A program made the translations under genes and the position numbers. 64,000 nucleotides of DNA from contig CALSOU010000003.1 in assembly GCA_943788055.1 (NCBI GenBank), positions 1 to 64,000 on the forward strand, written 5' to 3'. Each line of letters opens with the position of its first letter. Within the stretch, counting starts at the first letter, position 1. Below, piece by piece: positions 28,009 through 37,398 of this stretch. Under the pieces are notes generated by a model. It was not told the origin of the DNA, ran no database searches, and saw nothing but the letters and a program-made list of their open reading frames with translations. The stretch comes from an uncultured Saprospiraceae bacterium. Lineage in GTDB: Bacteria; Bacteroidota; Bacteroidia; Chitinophagales; Saprospiraceae.

Positions 28009-30174
28009 ATGATTCACCCATATTTAAGATATTCAATATTACTGTTTTGTTTTCTTGGTGGTTGTTTGTCAAGCACAGCTCAGACAGTAGATCACTGGGA
28101 GACTATCATCTATAATGATGATGAATGGTATTATGCGATAGGATCAAGTAGCATTCCATTGACATGGAAAGATCAGGAATTTGATGTTAGTCAATGGGAA
28201 ACCGGACAAGGTGGTTTCGGATACGGCGATGATTATAACACTGTGTTGGAAGATGTTTCATCTCTCTTCATTCGAAAGGAGTTCACCGTTGATGACAAGT
28301 CCTTAATCAGTGCATTGCTCTTACATGCAGATTACGATGACGGCTTTGTGGCATATTTAAATGGCACTGAGATTGCTCGAATGAACTTGGGAATCGCGGG
28401 CACACAACCCGATTATGATGATACCGCAAATAATACAATTGAACCAAAATTAGCTTATAGCCAAGTGCCAGATGGCTTTCAAATTGATTTAGATCACTTG
28501 AATGAAGGAAGCAACGTTTTGGCGATTCAGATTCATAATCGGACCGGAAATTCATCAGACTTGACGAGTAACGTCTTCCTTTCTGCTGGAATTAGCGACG
28601 ACTCTGTTGTTTACGGAGATCCACCACTTTGGTTCAGTTCTTCTTTGTTTCAATCTACGCTACCAATTATTAAGATATCTACCGAGTCAGGGGAGGAGAT
28701 TATGGATGAACCTCGCATCACCGCCCAAATGGGGATAATATTTAATGGTAAAGGAAATACAAATTCAGATTTTGATCCATTCAATGATTATGATGGTCAA
28801 ATTGCAATTGAACTTCGAGGCACTTCTTCTTTGGCTTTTGACAAAAAAGGCTATGGTTTCGAAACGCGCAATGATGATGGGTCGAATAACAATGTTTCAT
28901 TGATTGGAATGCCAGAGGAGAATGATTGGATTTTAAATGGGCCATATTCAGATAAATCTCTGTTGAGGAACGTCCTTACCTATCACCTAGGAAGCTTATC
29001 TGGTAGATACGCGCCTCGGACTAAGCTTTGTGAACTATTTATCAATAATGAATATCTAGGGGTATACGTGTTGATGGAGAAAATAAAGCAAGACAAGAAT
29101 CGTGTTGATATTGCCAAATTACGAGAAGAAGACAATACAGGAGATGAGCTGACAGGTGGATATATTATCAAGGTCGATCGAAACGATCAGAATATTCCCG
29201 GAGCAGGGTGGTACTCAAATTATCCAGATAACAAGTTTATTGCTTATGTCGATCCCAAAGATGACCAGATTACAAGCTTACAACAGGATTATATTCAAGA
29301 ATATATGAATAATTTTGAATCAGCGATGTGGGGTAATAACTATGAAGGGGTTTATCAAGACTATGTGGATGAGCATTCTTTCGTAGATTATTTTTTGGTA
29401 ACAGAGGTAGGAAAACAAGTTGACGCTTTTAAGCTTAGCTTTTATTTATATAAGGATAAAAATAGTAATGGAGGCAAGCTAAACTTTGGTCCTTTGTGGG
29501 ATTTTAATCTTGGCTATGGAAACTTTGATTTTGGCTACTCTCCTGATCCGCAAGGCTGGTCATATGAATTCCCCGATGAAGGTAGTTGGCATCCTTTTTG
29601 GGCTAAGCGATTAGCTGAAATTGCAAACATTCAAAATCTTAGCGATTGTAGATGGAAAGAGCTACGAGAAGGGCCCTTTCAGACGGATAGTCTGATGCAG
29701 TTTATTGATGAGAAGGTTTCTTTAATGGGACCTGCCGCGGATCGCAACTTTGACCGATGGCAGATTCTCGGTGAATATGTTTGGCCGAATAATTACATAG
29801 GAGAAACATATGTGGACGAGGTTGACTTCTTGAAAAATTGGCTTCAAGAAAGGTTAGTTTGGATGGACCAAAATATGCAGGGAAACTGTGATGAATATAT
29901 TCCTGTTGCTCTAGAAGAAAGCAGAGAAGTGTTTGCCGAAGTATTTCCTAATCCTGCGAGTGGACATTTTAATGTTCTGTGGAGCAGCGACGAAAGTGCT
30001 GAACTCGAAATATATGACTTAAGAAGAAGCCTTGTACATAGTCGAAAAATGGAAACGAAAGGAAATCATCGGATCAATCTTGATCAAATCGAACGCGGAA
30101 TGTACGTTTTGGTTTTTAAATCGATGAGTGATCAAAGGATTCTTTTAACTGAGAAATTAGTAGTTATAAAGTGA
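28009..30174 (+). CDS. CotH-kinase family protein with T9SS sorting domain
   Basis: 721 residues. Signal peptide to about residue 25 (SSTAQT). Residues 30-195 form a galactose-binding-like domain. The CotH core spans about residues 215-570: AIELRGTSSLAFDKKGYGFE, NDWILNGPYSDKSLLRNVL, YLGVYVLMEKIKQDKNRVDI and LNFGPLWDFNLGYGNFDFG. The last 80 residues are a type-A secretion domain (VFPNPASGHFNVLW; GMYVLVFKS). CotH proteins are secretory kinases that phosphorylate proteins on Ser or Thr. Export by T9SS puts this one on the cell surface. Confidence 0.9.
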   Translation: MIHPYLRYSILLFCFLGGCLSSTAQTVDHWETIIYNDDEWYYAIGSSSIPLTWKDQEFDVSQWETGQGGFGYGDDYNTVLEDVSSLFIRKEFTVDDKSLISALLLHADYDDGFVAYLNGTEIARMNLGIAGTQPDYDDTANNTIEPKLAYSQVPDGFQIDLDHLNEGSNVLAIQIHNRTGNSSDLTSNVFLSAGISDDSVVYGDPPLWFSSSLFQSTLPIIKISTESGEEIMDEPRITAQMGIIFNGKGNTNSDFDPFNDYDGQIAIELRGTSSLAFDKKGYGFETRNDDGSNNNVSLIGMPEENDWILNGPYSDKSLLRNVLTYHLGSLSGRYAPRTKLCELFINNEYLGVYVLMEKIKQDKNRVDIAKLREEDNTGDELTGGYIIKVDRNDQNIPGAGWYSNYPDNKFIAYVDPKDDQITSLQQDYIQEYMNNFESAMWGNNYEGVYQDYVDEHSFVDYFLVTEVGKQVDAFKLSFYLYKDKNSNGGKLNFGPLWDFNLGYGNFDFGYSPDPQGWSYEFPDEGSWHPFWAKRLAEIANIQNLSDCRWKELREGPFQTDSLMQFIDEKVSLMGPAADRNFDRWQILGEYVWPNNYIGETYVDEVDFLKNWLQERLVWMDQNMQGNCDEYIPVALEESREVFAEVFPNPASGHFNVLWSSDESAELEIYDLRRSLVHSRKMETKGNHRINLDQIERGMYVLVFKSMSDQRILLTEKLVVIK

Positions 30175-30182
30175 GTTAGTAT

Positions 30183-30452
30183 TTATAGTAATCCCACCGC
30201 AAGTTGAGCCCAGATTAAGGCAAAGACAATTACAACAGCTGCAATCCAAAAAACCCGACTCTTACTAGTATTTACATAACGTAGAACTAATTCAATTAAT
30301 AGGCCTAATACTAGCAATAGACTTCCAGCGACCAAAAAGTCAGCTGTTTTCCAATTTACTTCAGTAGAGAAGAACATAGCGACATATGGAATGAGCAAGA
30401 GGGATAACGTGCCCAGCCCAATAAGAGCTAATCGTTGATTTATTAGAGTCAC
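30183..30452 (-). CDS. Small membrane protein, three helices
   Basis: 89 residues with three predicted membrane helices (about 7-27, 37-60 and 68-87) separated by short polar loops (STEVNWKTAD; LRYVNTSKSR). No family recognised for certain; small proteins of this layout without a name are frequent in Bacteroidota. It converges with CotH, 8 bp between stops. Confidence 0.65.
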   Translation of the reverse strand: MTLINQRLALIGLGTLSLLLIPYVAMFFSTEVNWKTADFLVAGSLLLVLGLLIELVLRYVNTSKSRVFWIAAVVIVFALIWAQLAVGLL

Positions 30453-30841
30453 GACTTTAGAGTTTAGGTGAAATAAAGATGATTATGTGATGGTTTTTCT
30501 TTTGAAATTTTGCACACGCAATGTCTTTTAAGTAATTGGTTGTCATATAAACATTGCCTTTCTTGCGCCAATTGTAATATTTTAAAATGCCTCCACAGAG
30601 TAGGGTTTATTCTTTAAGGCGGCCGACAATATCGGCCGCCTTTAGAAGCGGTTTACACCCATTAACTGAAAGTAAAAGTTTGCTTATTCTACTATGAAAG
30701 AGAAACCTTCTTGTTGCTTATTCAACGTTGAGCTTAGTTGCTACAGTATTCGTAAAGTAGTTATAAACGGCTTAAAAAGATAAAGATATTTTTTGATGTA
30801 TCAAAAACCTATTTCAACTTCAAAAGAAGAAATTTGTGTTT
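30453..30841. other. 389-bp gap with one strong hairpin
   Basis: The gap lies between the small membrane protein and arginase, both on the minus strand. It holds the GC-rich hairpin listed at 30616. Nothing else coding was recognised. Confidence 0.5.
30616..30642. terminator. GC-rich perfect hairpin downstream of arginase
   Basis: AAGGCGGCCGA (30616-30626) pairs perfectly with TCGGCCGCCTT (30632-30642) around a 5-nt loop. It is much more GC-rich than its surroundings. It lies 200 bp past the arginase stop and lacks a T run of the usual length, so it could be a terminator for arginase or another structured element. Confidence 0.5.
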
Positions 30842-31789
30842 TTATAGCCTCTTTGTGATCTCATCTAGTACATAAAAAGCGGTTTCTGCCATTTTATTCC
30901 CTTTCATGTCGAGTAAAGGGTTTACTTCAACAAATTCAATACAAGTGATTTTTTTAGAAACAATCAGATTGTTAATAATTCCTATGATTTCGTGTTCATC
31001 AAAGCCTTTTGGAACAGGAGTTCCAGTACCATAAGAGATTAAGTCACAGTCCATACTGTCAACGTCAAAGGAAATATAAATGTGGTCGCAGTCGGACAAT
31101 CGCTCCAAGGCTTCTTGAACGCAAGTTTCTATTCCTCTGTGACGAACCTCAGCAACCATGTAATTTCTTATACCTAGTTTATCAATTAGCTTGTCTTCAG
31201 GTTCTTCCGTCTCACGCACACCGAAGTAAACGAGGTCATGTGCAATAACTTTGGCACCTTCGCAACCAATGTTTTTCATTGCTGACCAAGATTCTTCCAC
31301 AGCACTTTGAATTTCATTTACTTGTGATTCTAGATTATCTACCGATAGTGCTGCAGCTAGGGGCATACCATGTACATTTCCAGAAGGAGAGGTATATGGA
31401 GAGTGTAAATCTGCATGCGCATCGATCCATACTACCCCTAATCGCTTAGATGGATAGGCTTCTTTAATTCCAGAAATACTTCCCAGAGCTGAGGAGTGAT
31501 CACCTGATAGCACAATTGGAAATTCACCATTTGCAAGCGTATTTTTGACAGTATGACTCAATCGGGTACATTGGTCAACAACAAACTTGATACGCTTTCC
31601 GAAGGGGTTGGTTACTTTGTTATATATAGATTCGTTTTCAGTGTCAACGTCAACATATTCGTATTTTTTAAAATAGTGGTTTTTATTGACAATAGCTGCT
31701 ATTTCAATCGCGTCAACTCCCAAGTCAGACCCCCTTGTTCCTGCTCCGATATCAGATCTATTCTTTACTATTTTGATTGATTTTTTCAT
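30842..31789 (-). CDS. rocF: Arginase / ureohydrolase
   Basis: 315 residues. All manganese-binding motifs of the arginase fold are present: GDHSSALGS, DAHADLHSP and SFDVDSMDCDLISYGTGTPV. Product should be ornithine and urea from arginine; the Asp-His pattern fits arginase better than agmatinase, but substrate is inferred. A TAnnTTTG-type -7 element lies just upstream (31841). Confidence 0.9.
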   Translation of the reverse strand: MKKSIKIVKNRSDIGAGTRGSDLGVDAIEIAAIVNKNHYFKKYEYVDVDTENESIYNKVTNPFGKRIKFVVDQCTRLSHTVKNTLANGEFPIVLSGDHSSALGSISGIKEAYPSKRLGVVWIDAHADLHSPYTSPSGNVHGMPLAAALSVDNLESQVNEIQSAVEESWSAMKNIGCEGAKVIAHDLVYFGVRETEEPEDKLIDKLGIRNYMVAEVRHRGIETCVQEALERLSDCDHIYISFDVDSMDCDLISYGTGTPVPKGFDEHEIIGIINNLIVSKKITCIEFVEVNPLLDMKGNKMAETAFYVLDEITKRL

Positions 31790-31840
31790 TTCTAGATATC
31801 TTTAATTTGCCAAAGATTTTGTGTGCATAATTAGCGAGTT

Positions 31841-31848
31841 CAAAAATA
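31841..31848 (-). promoter_or_regulatory. Candidate -7 element for arginase
   Basis: Reading on the minus strand the sequence is TATTTTTG, a match to the Bacteroidota TAnnTTTG element, about 50 bp upstream of the arginase start. No perfect -33 TTTG was found at about 20 bp, so confidence is moderate. Confidence 0.4.
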
Positions 31849-31979
31849 GCTTTTCCCAAGCAAAGATTGTTAAGGCAGCTTGTTTGATTAGTTAAAAAAG
31901 GCCAAGTAACTGAATACTTGACCAAGTTTATTGGAAACAGTCTATCATAATCTTTTTTATAGGATATGGTAATTAACTT

Positions 31980-32504
31980 ATGATTTTAGTTTGACACCTA
32001 TGTAGAGTGTTCGTGGAAGCGCTGGTCCAAAAACGAAGTTGCTATCCCTATTTTTCCAATATCAAATTCATCTTGAAAGGCGTTAAATAGATTTCTGACA
32101 CCACCGTACAGTTTGATGGCAGACTGCTGTTTTTTCGGTTGTATGGTATATCCAAGTTTCAAACTAAACTCTGAAAAAGCTTCTGATGTGACAATTTCAT
32201 CTACTAGTTGATTTGGAGCACCCGCAAAATGCGGGACTAACATACTACCAGTATAGATGTAGTTGATATTTGCATTTATCTTATTATTTGGTGTAATTGA
32301 TAAATTAGCAAAACCGTAGGTGTTTGGTGTTCTTGTGAAGGCCCGAAGCCCTTCTATACCTTCGATATATTCTACGCTTTCATCAAAACGAGACGACTGC
32401 AAAGTAAAACCAGATTCAATTTTCATTTTTCGATCATAATTGGCTCGAAATTCTACAGTCATTCCCTCCACCGTTGCACCTAGGCTATTTCTTTTGCAAA
32501 CCAA
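31980..32504 (-). pseudogene. TonB-dependent receptor C-terminal stump behind acs
   Basis: Open minus-strand frame starting directly after the acs stop. It reads ATVEGMTVEFRANYDRKMKI, ESGFTLQSSRFDESVEYIEG, FTRTPNTYGFANLSITPN, YIYTGSMLVPHFAG and LYGGVRNLFNAFQDEFDIGK, the last strands of a TonB-dependent outer-membrane receptor. Near 32057 the frame shifts at an A run (one A too few); the other frame gives the true end, NRDSNFVFGPALPRTLYIGV. Plug domain, signal and most of the barrel are absent. The junction with acs is within about 25 bp of its stop, so a deletion probably joined the two. Confidence 0.75.
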
Positions 32505-34415
32505 TTACTGCAGACTATTATCCATAATATCTTGGACAACTTCTGGATTCAATAATGTTGAGATATCACCCAGATTACCAGTATCGTTTGTTGCAATTTT
32601 ACGCAGTATCCGACGCATGATTTTTCCTGACCTAGTTTTAGGTAAGCCATTGACAAATTGTATTTTATCCAATTTTGCGATTGGTCCAATTTGCTCAGTA
32701 ATCAGTTGGTTTATTTGTTTTCTTAGATTATCAGTTTCGCTACTTTCGTCAACTTCTTTTAAAGTAACAAAGCCATAAAGTGCGTTACCTTTTACATCGT
32801 GCGGAAAGCCAACGATTGCTGATTCTGCAACCATAGGATGTTCATTAATAGCATCTTCTATAGGAGCGGTTCCCATGTTATGTCCACTGACAATAATTAC
32901 ATCATCAACACGACCTGTTATTCTATAGTATCCTGTTTCATCTCGTAAGGCACCATCACCAGTGAAGTACTTATTTTCATAAGCAGAAAAATATGTTTCT
33001 TTATAGCGTTGATGATCACCCCAAATTGTCCGCGCAATTGATGGCCATGGCTTTTTGACACAAAGCTTTCCATCAACTTGATTACCATTGATTTCTTCAC
33101 CGTTTTCGTCCATCAATGCCGGTTCAATCCCGGGAAGAGGTAGTGTTGCAAATGTTGGTTTAGTAGGTGTTACGTGTGGAATTGGTGATATCAAAATCCC
33201 ACCAGTTTCAGTTTGCCACCAAGTATCTACGATCGGAGATTTTTTCTTTCCTACATGTTCGTTATACCAGCACCAGGCTTCTTCGTTGATAGGTTCACCT
33301 ACAGACCCAAGCACCTTAAGTGAACTGAGGTCATAACTATTAACAAAGTCTACGTTTTCTTTAGCTAAGGCACGAATAGCAGTAGGAGCTGTATAGAACT
33401 GATTTACTTTATGTTCTTCAACAATTTGCCAGAAACGACCATAATCAGGATAACTCGGCACACCTTCAAACATCAATGTAGTTGCCCCATTGCACAGTGG
33501 TCCGTAGACAATGTAGCTATGACCAGTTATCCAGCCGATATCGGCTGTACACCAATAGACATCGTCGTCTTGATATTGGAATACATTTTTGAATGTATAC
33601 GCCGTAAAAACCATGTAACCAGCTGTTGTGTGTAACATTCCTTTCGGCTTACCGGTACTACCTGAGGTATATAGGATAAATAAAGGATCTTCAGCATCCA
33701 TTATTTCAATTTCACACTCAGAAGACGCATTTTCCAAAAGCGGTTCTAGCCAAATGTCTCGGCCCGACTTCATTGTTATTTCACTGTTGATTCTTTTGGC
33801 AACAAGAACGGTTTCTACTCCTGGGCTTTCATCTAAAGCTTCGTCTACAATCCCTTTAAGGTCAATCGTTTTTTTGCCTCTATAAGACCCATCTGAAGTA
33901 ATAACCATTTTTGCTTCACAATCATTGATCCGAGTACTAAGTGCTGTTGAGGAAAATCCAGCAAAGACGACGGAATGTACTGCACCTATGCGAGCACAAG
34001 CTAAAACGGAAACAGCTAGTTCTGGAATCATAGGTAGATAGATAATCACACGATCGCCCTTTGCAACGCCATTTAACTTCAAAACATTTGCAAATTTGCA
34101 GACACGCTCATGCAACTCATTATATGATATATGAAGAGCATCTTCGTCAGGACTGTTAGGCTCAAAAATGATGGCAGTTTTATCTCCTCGAGTTGGCAGA
34201 TGTCGATCAATACAGTTCTCAGTAATATTTAGCTTAGCATTTTCAAACCATTTTATTTCTGGCTTCGAGAAATCCCAAGACAAGACATTCGTCCATTTTT
34301 CTCTCCATGTGAAGTGCTCTTCTGCAATCTCTTCCCAAAACACCTCTGGTTCTTGGATAGACTTTTTATAGACATGAAAGTACTCCTCTAAGTTTTTAAT
34401 GTGGTAATTGCTCAT
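32505..34415 (-). CDS. acs: Acetyl-CoA synthetase
   Basis: AMP-forming acetate activation: acetate + ATP + CoA to acetyl-CoA. The 636-residue product shows LFILYTSGSTGKPKGMLHT (P-loop), WCTADIGWITGHSYIVYGP, the TWWQTETGG motif and the C-terminal acetylation-site lysine in PKTRSGKIMRRILRK. Length is normal for Acs. It ends with DIMDNSLQ; the receptor stump follows without a gap. Confidence 0.96.
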   Translation of the reverse strand: MSNYHIKNLEEYFHVYKKSIQEPEVFWEEIAEEHFTWREKWTNVLSWDFSKPEIKWFENAKLNITENCIDRHLPTRGDKTAIIFEPNSPDEDALHISYNELHERVCKFANVLKLNGVAKGDRVIIYLPMIPELAVSVLACARIGAVHSVVFAGFSSTALSTRINDCEAKMVITSDGSYRGKKTIDLKGIVDEALDESPGVETVLVAKRINSEITMKSGRDIWLEPLLENASSECEIEIMDAEDPLFILYTSGSTGKPKGMLHTTAGYMVFTAYTFKNVFQYQDDDVYWCTADIGWITGHSYIVYGPLCNGATTLMFEGVPSYPDYGRFWQIVEEHKVNQFYTAPTAIRALAKENVDFVNSYDLSSLKVLGSVGEPINEEAWCWYNEHVGKKKSPIVDTWWQTETGGILISPIPHVTPTKPTFATLPLPGIEPALMDENGEEINGNQVDGKLCVKKPWPSIARTIWGDHQRYKETYFSAYENKYFTGDGALRDETGYYRITGRVDDVIIVSGHNMGTAPIEDAINEHPMVAESAIVGFPHDVKGNALYGFVTLKEVDESSETDNLRKQINQLITEQIGPIAKLDKIQFVNGLPKTRSGKIMRRILRKIATNDTGNLGDISTLLNPEVVQDIMDNSLQ

Positions 34416-34630
34416 CTGTATATTATTTAATAGGCCTCTTATTTTTAAGTTATTCTTCTGTGTATTCTTTGTTTAGGATTCGTTTTTTGTTTGATCATAA
34501 AACGACCTTCGGCATAAAAAGCTGATAATTTTCTAATGTGAGCCTTGATTTGTCGGCCTAGTTTCTATATATTAATGCATGTACACTAACATAAAACAAT
34601 TGAGCTTTCAATTGATATATTTGTGTGCTA

Positions 34631-37204
34631 CTATTTGATTATAGTAATATCATTGGTAAAAATAATTTTATCGCCATTTTGGCACACCCCCTCTATGAGA
34701 TAAACATATATACCTGGCATACAATCATTACCTTGAAACTTACCATTCCAAAACGGATCTCTTTCTTGTGTTTCATAAAGATTATTTCCCCATCTATCAA
34801 AAATCGTTAGCTTCTCGAAAGTTACAACCTCAGAAAAGGGACGAAATAAGTCATTAATACCATCATTGTTAGGAGAAAATATATTCGGTATATAAGTCTT
34901 ACAATTTTTAATTTTACAAGTTTCTTTAGATTCTACTTCTATAAATAATGTATGTTCATAATTACATTCGTTTTCTATTTCTACTATAAATGTATAAGTA
35001 CCAGGATTGTAAAATATTCCTAAATTATGCATTAAAGAATCTCCTTCGCATATTTTATACGACTCATATACATTCTCCGTTTCTAGTAGCATAAGATTAG
35101 TAGTTATTATACTGTCGCACCCATATGAAGTTGAAAGAGTATCTACATAGATTCCTGGAAAAACGTATAAACTTTCTCCTATACTTAGCGTATCGCCGTT
35201 ACACAAATTAACCACCTGACTAATCTCAGGATTTTCGTAAAAACTTAGATCTGTATATACGATACTGTCACAGCCACTAATACTTTGTAAAATATCAATA
35301 TAATTTCCAGCTAGCGTGTAATTGTTGCTTCCTACTAACAGTGAGTCACCATTACACAAATAAATTTCTTGTGTGAATTCAACAATATCGAACACTTGTA
35401 AATTCAACATGACAATGCTGTCACATCCAGCAACACTCTCCAAAGTGTCAGTATAGAAGCCTGTGGTAAAATAAATATTATCTCCTACTATTGTCGAGTC
35501 GCCAAAACATAATGATTCCGAATATTCAATGATTGGGTTTTCGTAAAAACTTAGATCTGTATATACGATACTGTCACAGCCACTAATACTTTGTAAAATA
35601 TCAATATAATTTCCAGCTAGCGTGTAATTGTTGCTTCCTACTAACAGTGAGTCACCATTACACAAATAAATTTCTTGTGTGAATTCAACAATATCGAACA
35701 CTTGTAAATTCAACATGACAATGCTGTCACATCCAGCAACACTCTCCAAAGTGTCAGTATAGAAGCCTGTGGTAAAATAAATATTATCTCCTACTATTGT
35801 CGAATCGCCAAAACATAATGATTCTGAATATTCAATGATTGGTAAACTCACTAATTCAATTTCTCCAAAACAAGTAGCAGATTGTCCGCTACTATCATTT
35901 ACAACAAAAGTATATGTTCCTTCATCTAGGTTATCGAATAAACTAATATTTTGAAATTGATCATTATTAATTGAAAAGCTATACTGAGGAACTCCACCCG
36001 AGGGAATCACATTAATAGAGCCACTAACCAAATCGATACAATCAAAAGGCATAGATGAAGTCTCGCAGGACAGGCATTCAATATTAGATGGCTCAATTAC
36101 GAAATATAGAGTACTATCAAATCCTGTAATAGGATTAGAAATTATCAACTCATAGGCCCCCTCGGATAGCATGCTAATCACATTTGAGTCTTGAGATGTT
36201 GGACCAGGAAAAAGTTCAAACAAGTAATTATCTGTGCCATTTATTATATCAAGAATGATGTATCCGTCATTATTTCCAATACAACTGGGGCTAATTGTTT
36301 CTATTTCAATTTCGAAGCAAGAGTCACTTAACTGATTTGGGTTTGTACTTGTTCCAACACCCTGACCTTGGGGAGAAAAAACAATTGGCACCCCACATTC
36401 ATCTACAGCATCATTTATAGTATTGTTGTCTAGTAAATCATTATATGCTAAGTCTTCATCGCCCTCAAGTGCATCTGGACAAAGATCATTATCTGAATCT
36501 AAATCGAGGTAATTTGGCACTCCGTCTTCGTCAGTATCATTATTACAAACTAATCCAAATATTTGGCCACTGATATAAGTGGGACCGACTACCCCTTGGT
36601 TAATAGTAATTGTATTAGATGTGACCGTATTCCACGTTATGTTATTTAACTGGGGATCTCCTGGCCGGATTATTAATTCTTCAAGGATAGATTCTGTAAA
36701 TCTTTTGCCCAGGAAAAGAATTTGACCATCCATACTCATTTTCAACCTGATAACAGGATCTCCAAACTCTCCATTAATCTGCCAAATATTAGAATTGCCA
36801 CTTTGACCATGCATAGTTCCATCAGCGCTAAATATCATTTCAGAATCATTTTGTGATCCAGCATTTGCTTGGAATTGGAATTGATCAACAACTAAATCAA
36901 CACCATTAACACTTATTGCAAAACTATTGTCTAAAGCATATAAATCGATAAAAACTCCAGTAGTGGTTGGAGAAAAAACAAACGTAGTTGACAGACCATT
37001 ATCAGATTGAAAAGACTCTTCTATAAGTTCTTGACATTCGTATAAGTCCAAAATTCCATCATTATCTGCGTCAGAATCAAATCCATTTATTATTCCATCT
37101 TGATCGCAATCACCGGATGGAGAAGGATCCGAACATTGCGCATGTAATTCGCAAAAAGCTGAAATAGACAATACGAATAAAAAAACATAAAAATTCATCA
37201 GCAT
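34631..37204 (-). CDS. Large secreted adhesin-type protein with CDSI repeats and T9SS type-B domain
   Basis: 857 residues. Signal peptide to about residue 22 (FCELHAQ). It then has thrombospondin type-3-like calcium repeats (DCDQDGIINGFDSDADNDGI; DTDEDGVPNYLDLDSDND), a jelly-roll region, SprB-like Ig repeats (residues about 375-460), and about six copies of a 50-residue repeat with GDSxxVG, a GxYxDTL strand and GCDSIVxxxL. The last 85 residues are the gliding-associated type-B sorting domain (IPNIFSPNNDGINDLF; IFDRWGNNLYE; GIYVYLIEG). It should be exported by T9SS and act as a surface adhesin. Confidence 0.88.
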   Translation of the reverse strand: MLMNFYVFLFVLSISAFCELHAQCSDPSPSGDCDQDGIINGFDSDADNDGILDLYECQELIEESFQSDNGLSTTFVFSPTTTGVFIDLYALDNSFAISVNGVDLVVDQFQFQANAGSQNDSEMIFSADGTMHGQSGNSNIWQINGEFGDPVIRLKMSMDGQILFLGKRFTESILEELIIRPGDPQLNNITWNTVTSNTITINQGVVGPTYISGQIFGLVCNNDTDEDGVPNYLDLDSDNDLCPDALEGDEDLAYNDLLDNNTINDAVDECGVPIVFSPQGQGVGTSTNPNQLSDSCFEIEIETISPSCIGNNDGYIILDIINGTDNYLFELFPGPTSQDSNVISMLSEGAYELIISNPITGFDSTLYFVIEPSNIECLSCETSSMPFDCIDLVSGSINVIPSGGVPQYSFSINNDQFQNISLFDNLDEGTYTFVVNDSSGQSATCFGEIELVSLPIIEYSESLCFGDSTIVGDNIYFTTGFYTDTLESVAGCDSIVMLNLQVFDIVEFTQEIYLCNGDSLLVGSNNYTLAGNYIDILQSISGCDSIVYTDLSFYENPIIEYSESLCFGDSTIVGDNIYFTTGFYTDTLESVAGCDSIVMLNLQVFDIVEFTQEIYLCNGDSLLVGSNNYTLAGNYIDILQSISGCDSIVYTDLSFYENPEISQVVNLCNGDTLSIGESLYVFPGIYVDTLSTSYGCDSIITTNLMLLETENVYESYKICEGDSLMHNLGIFYNPGTYTFIVEIENECNYEHTLFIEVESKETCKIKNCKTYIPNIFSPNNDGINDLFRPFSEVVTFEKLTIFDRWGNNLYETQERDPFWNGKFQGNDCMPGIYVYLIEGVCQNGDKIIFTNDITIIK
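35232..35843 (-). repeat. 306-bp tandem duplication inside the adhesin gene
   Basis: Copies at 35232-35537 and 35538-35843 are identical but for two or three substitutions (a G/A at the GAG/GAA codon and a C/T in CCG/CTG, plus the end base). 306 bp is 102 codons, so the frame is kept. Each copy holds two of the 50-residue CDSI repeats. The near identity at nucleotide level marks a very recent duplication. Confidence 0.92.
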
Positions 37205-37398
37205 TAGATAAATAGAGCAACAAAAATTAATTTTTGGGCTTTCGAAATTACTTTTTCAAGAAACTCAAAAATCAAATTATAATTTAGAAATTAAAGATAA
37301 GCTAAGATGTATCATATTGCGTAATTGTATTGTACATTGAACAAACCAATATTTCAAGTAGGGATATTTTAGAAAGTTTGCTGTTTGTCTTGTGCTGG

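Noticed and set aside
35232-35843. Repeat pair as a CRISPR or insertion element
   Set aside because: The copies are coding, in frame, contiguous and 306 bp long without spacers; this is a coding duplication.
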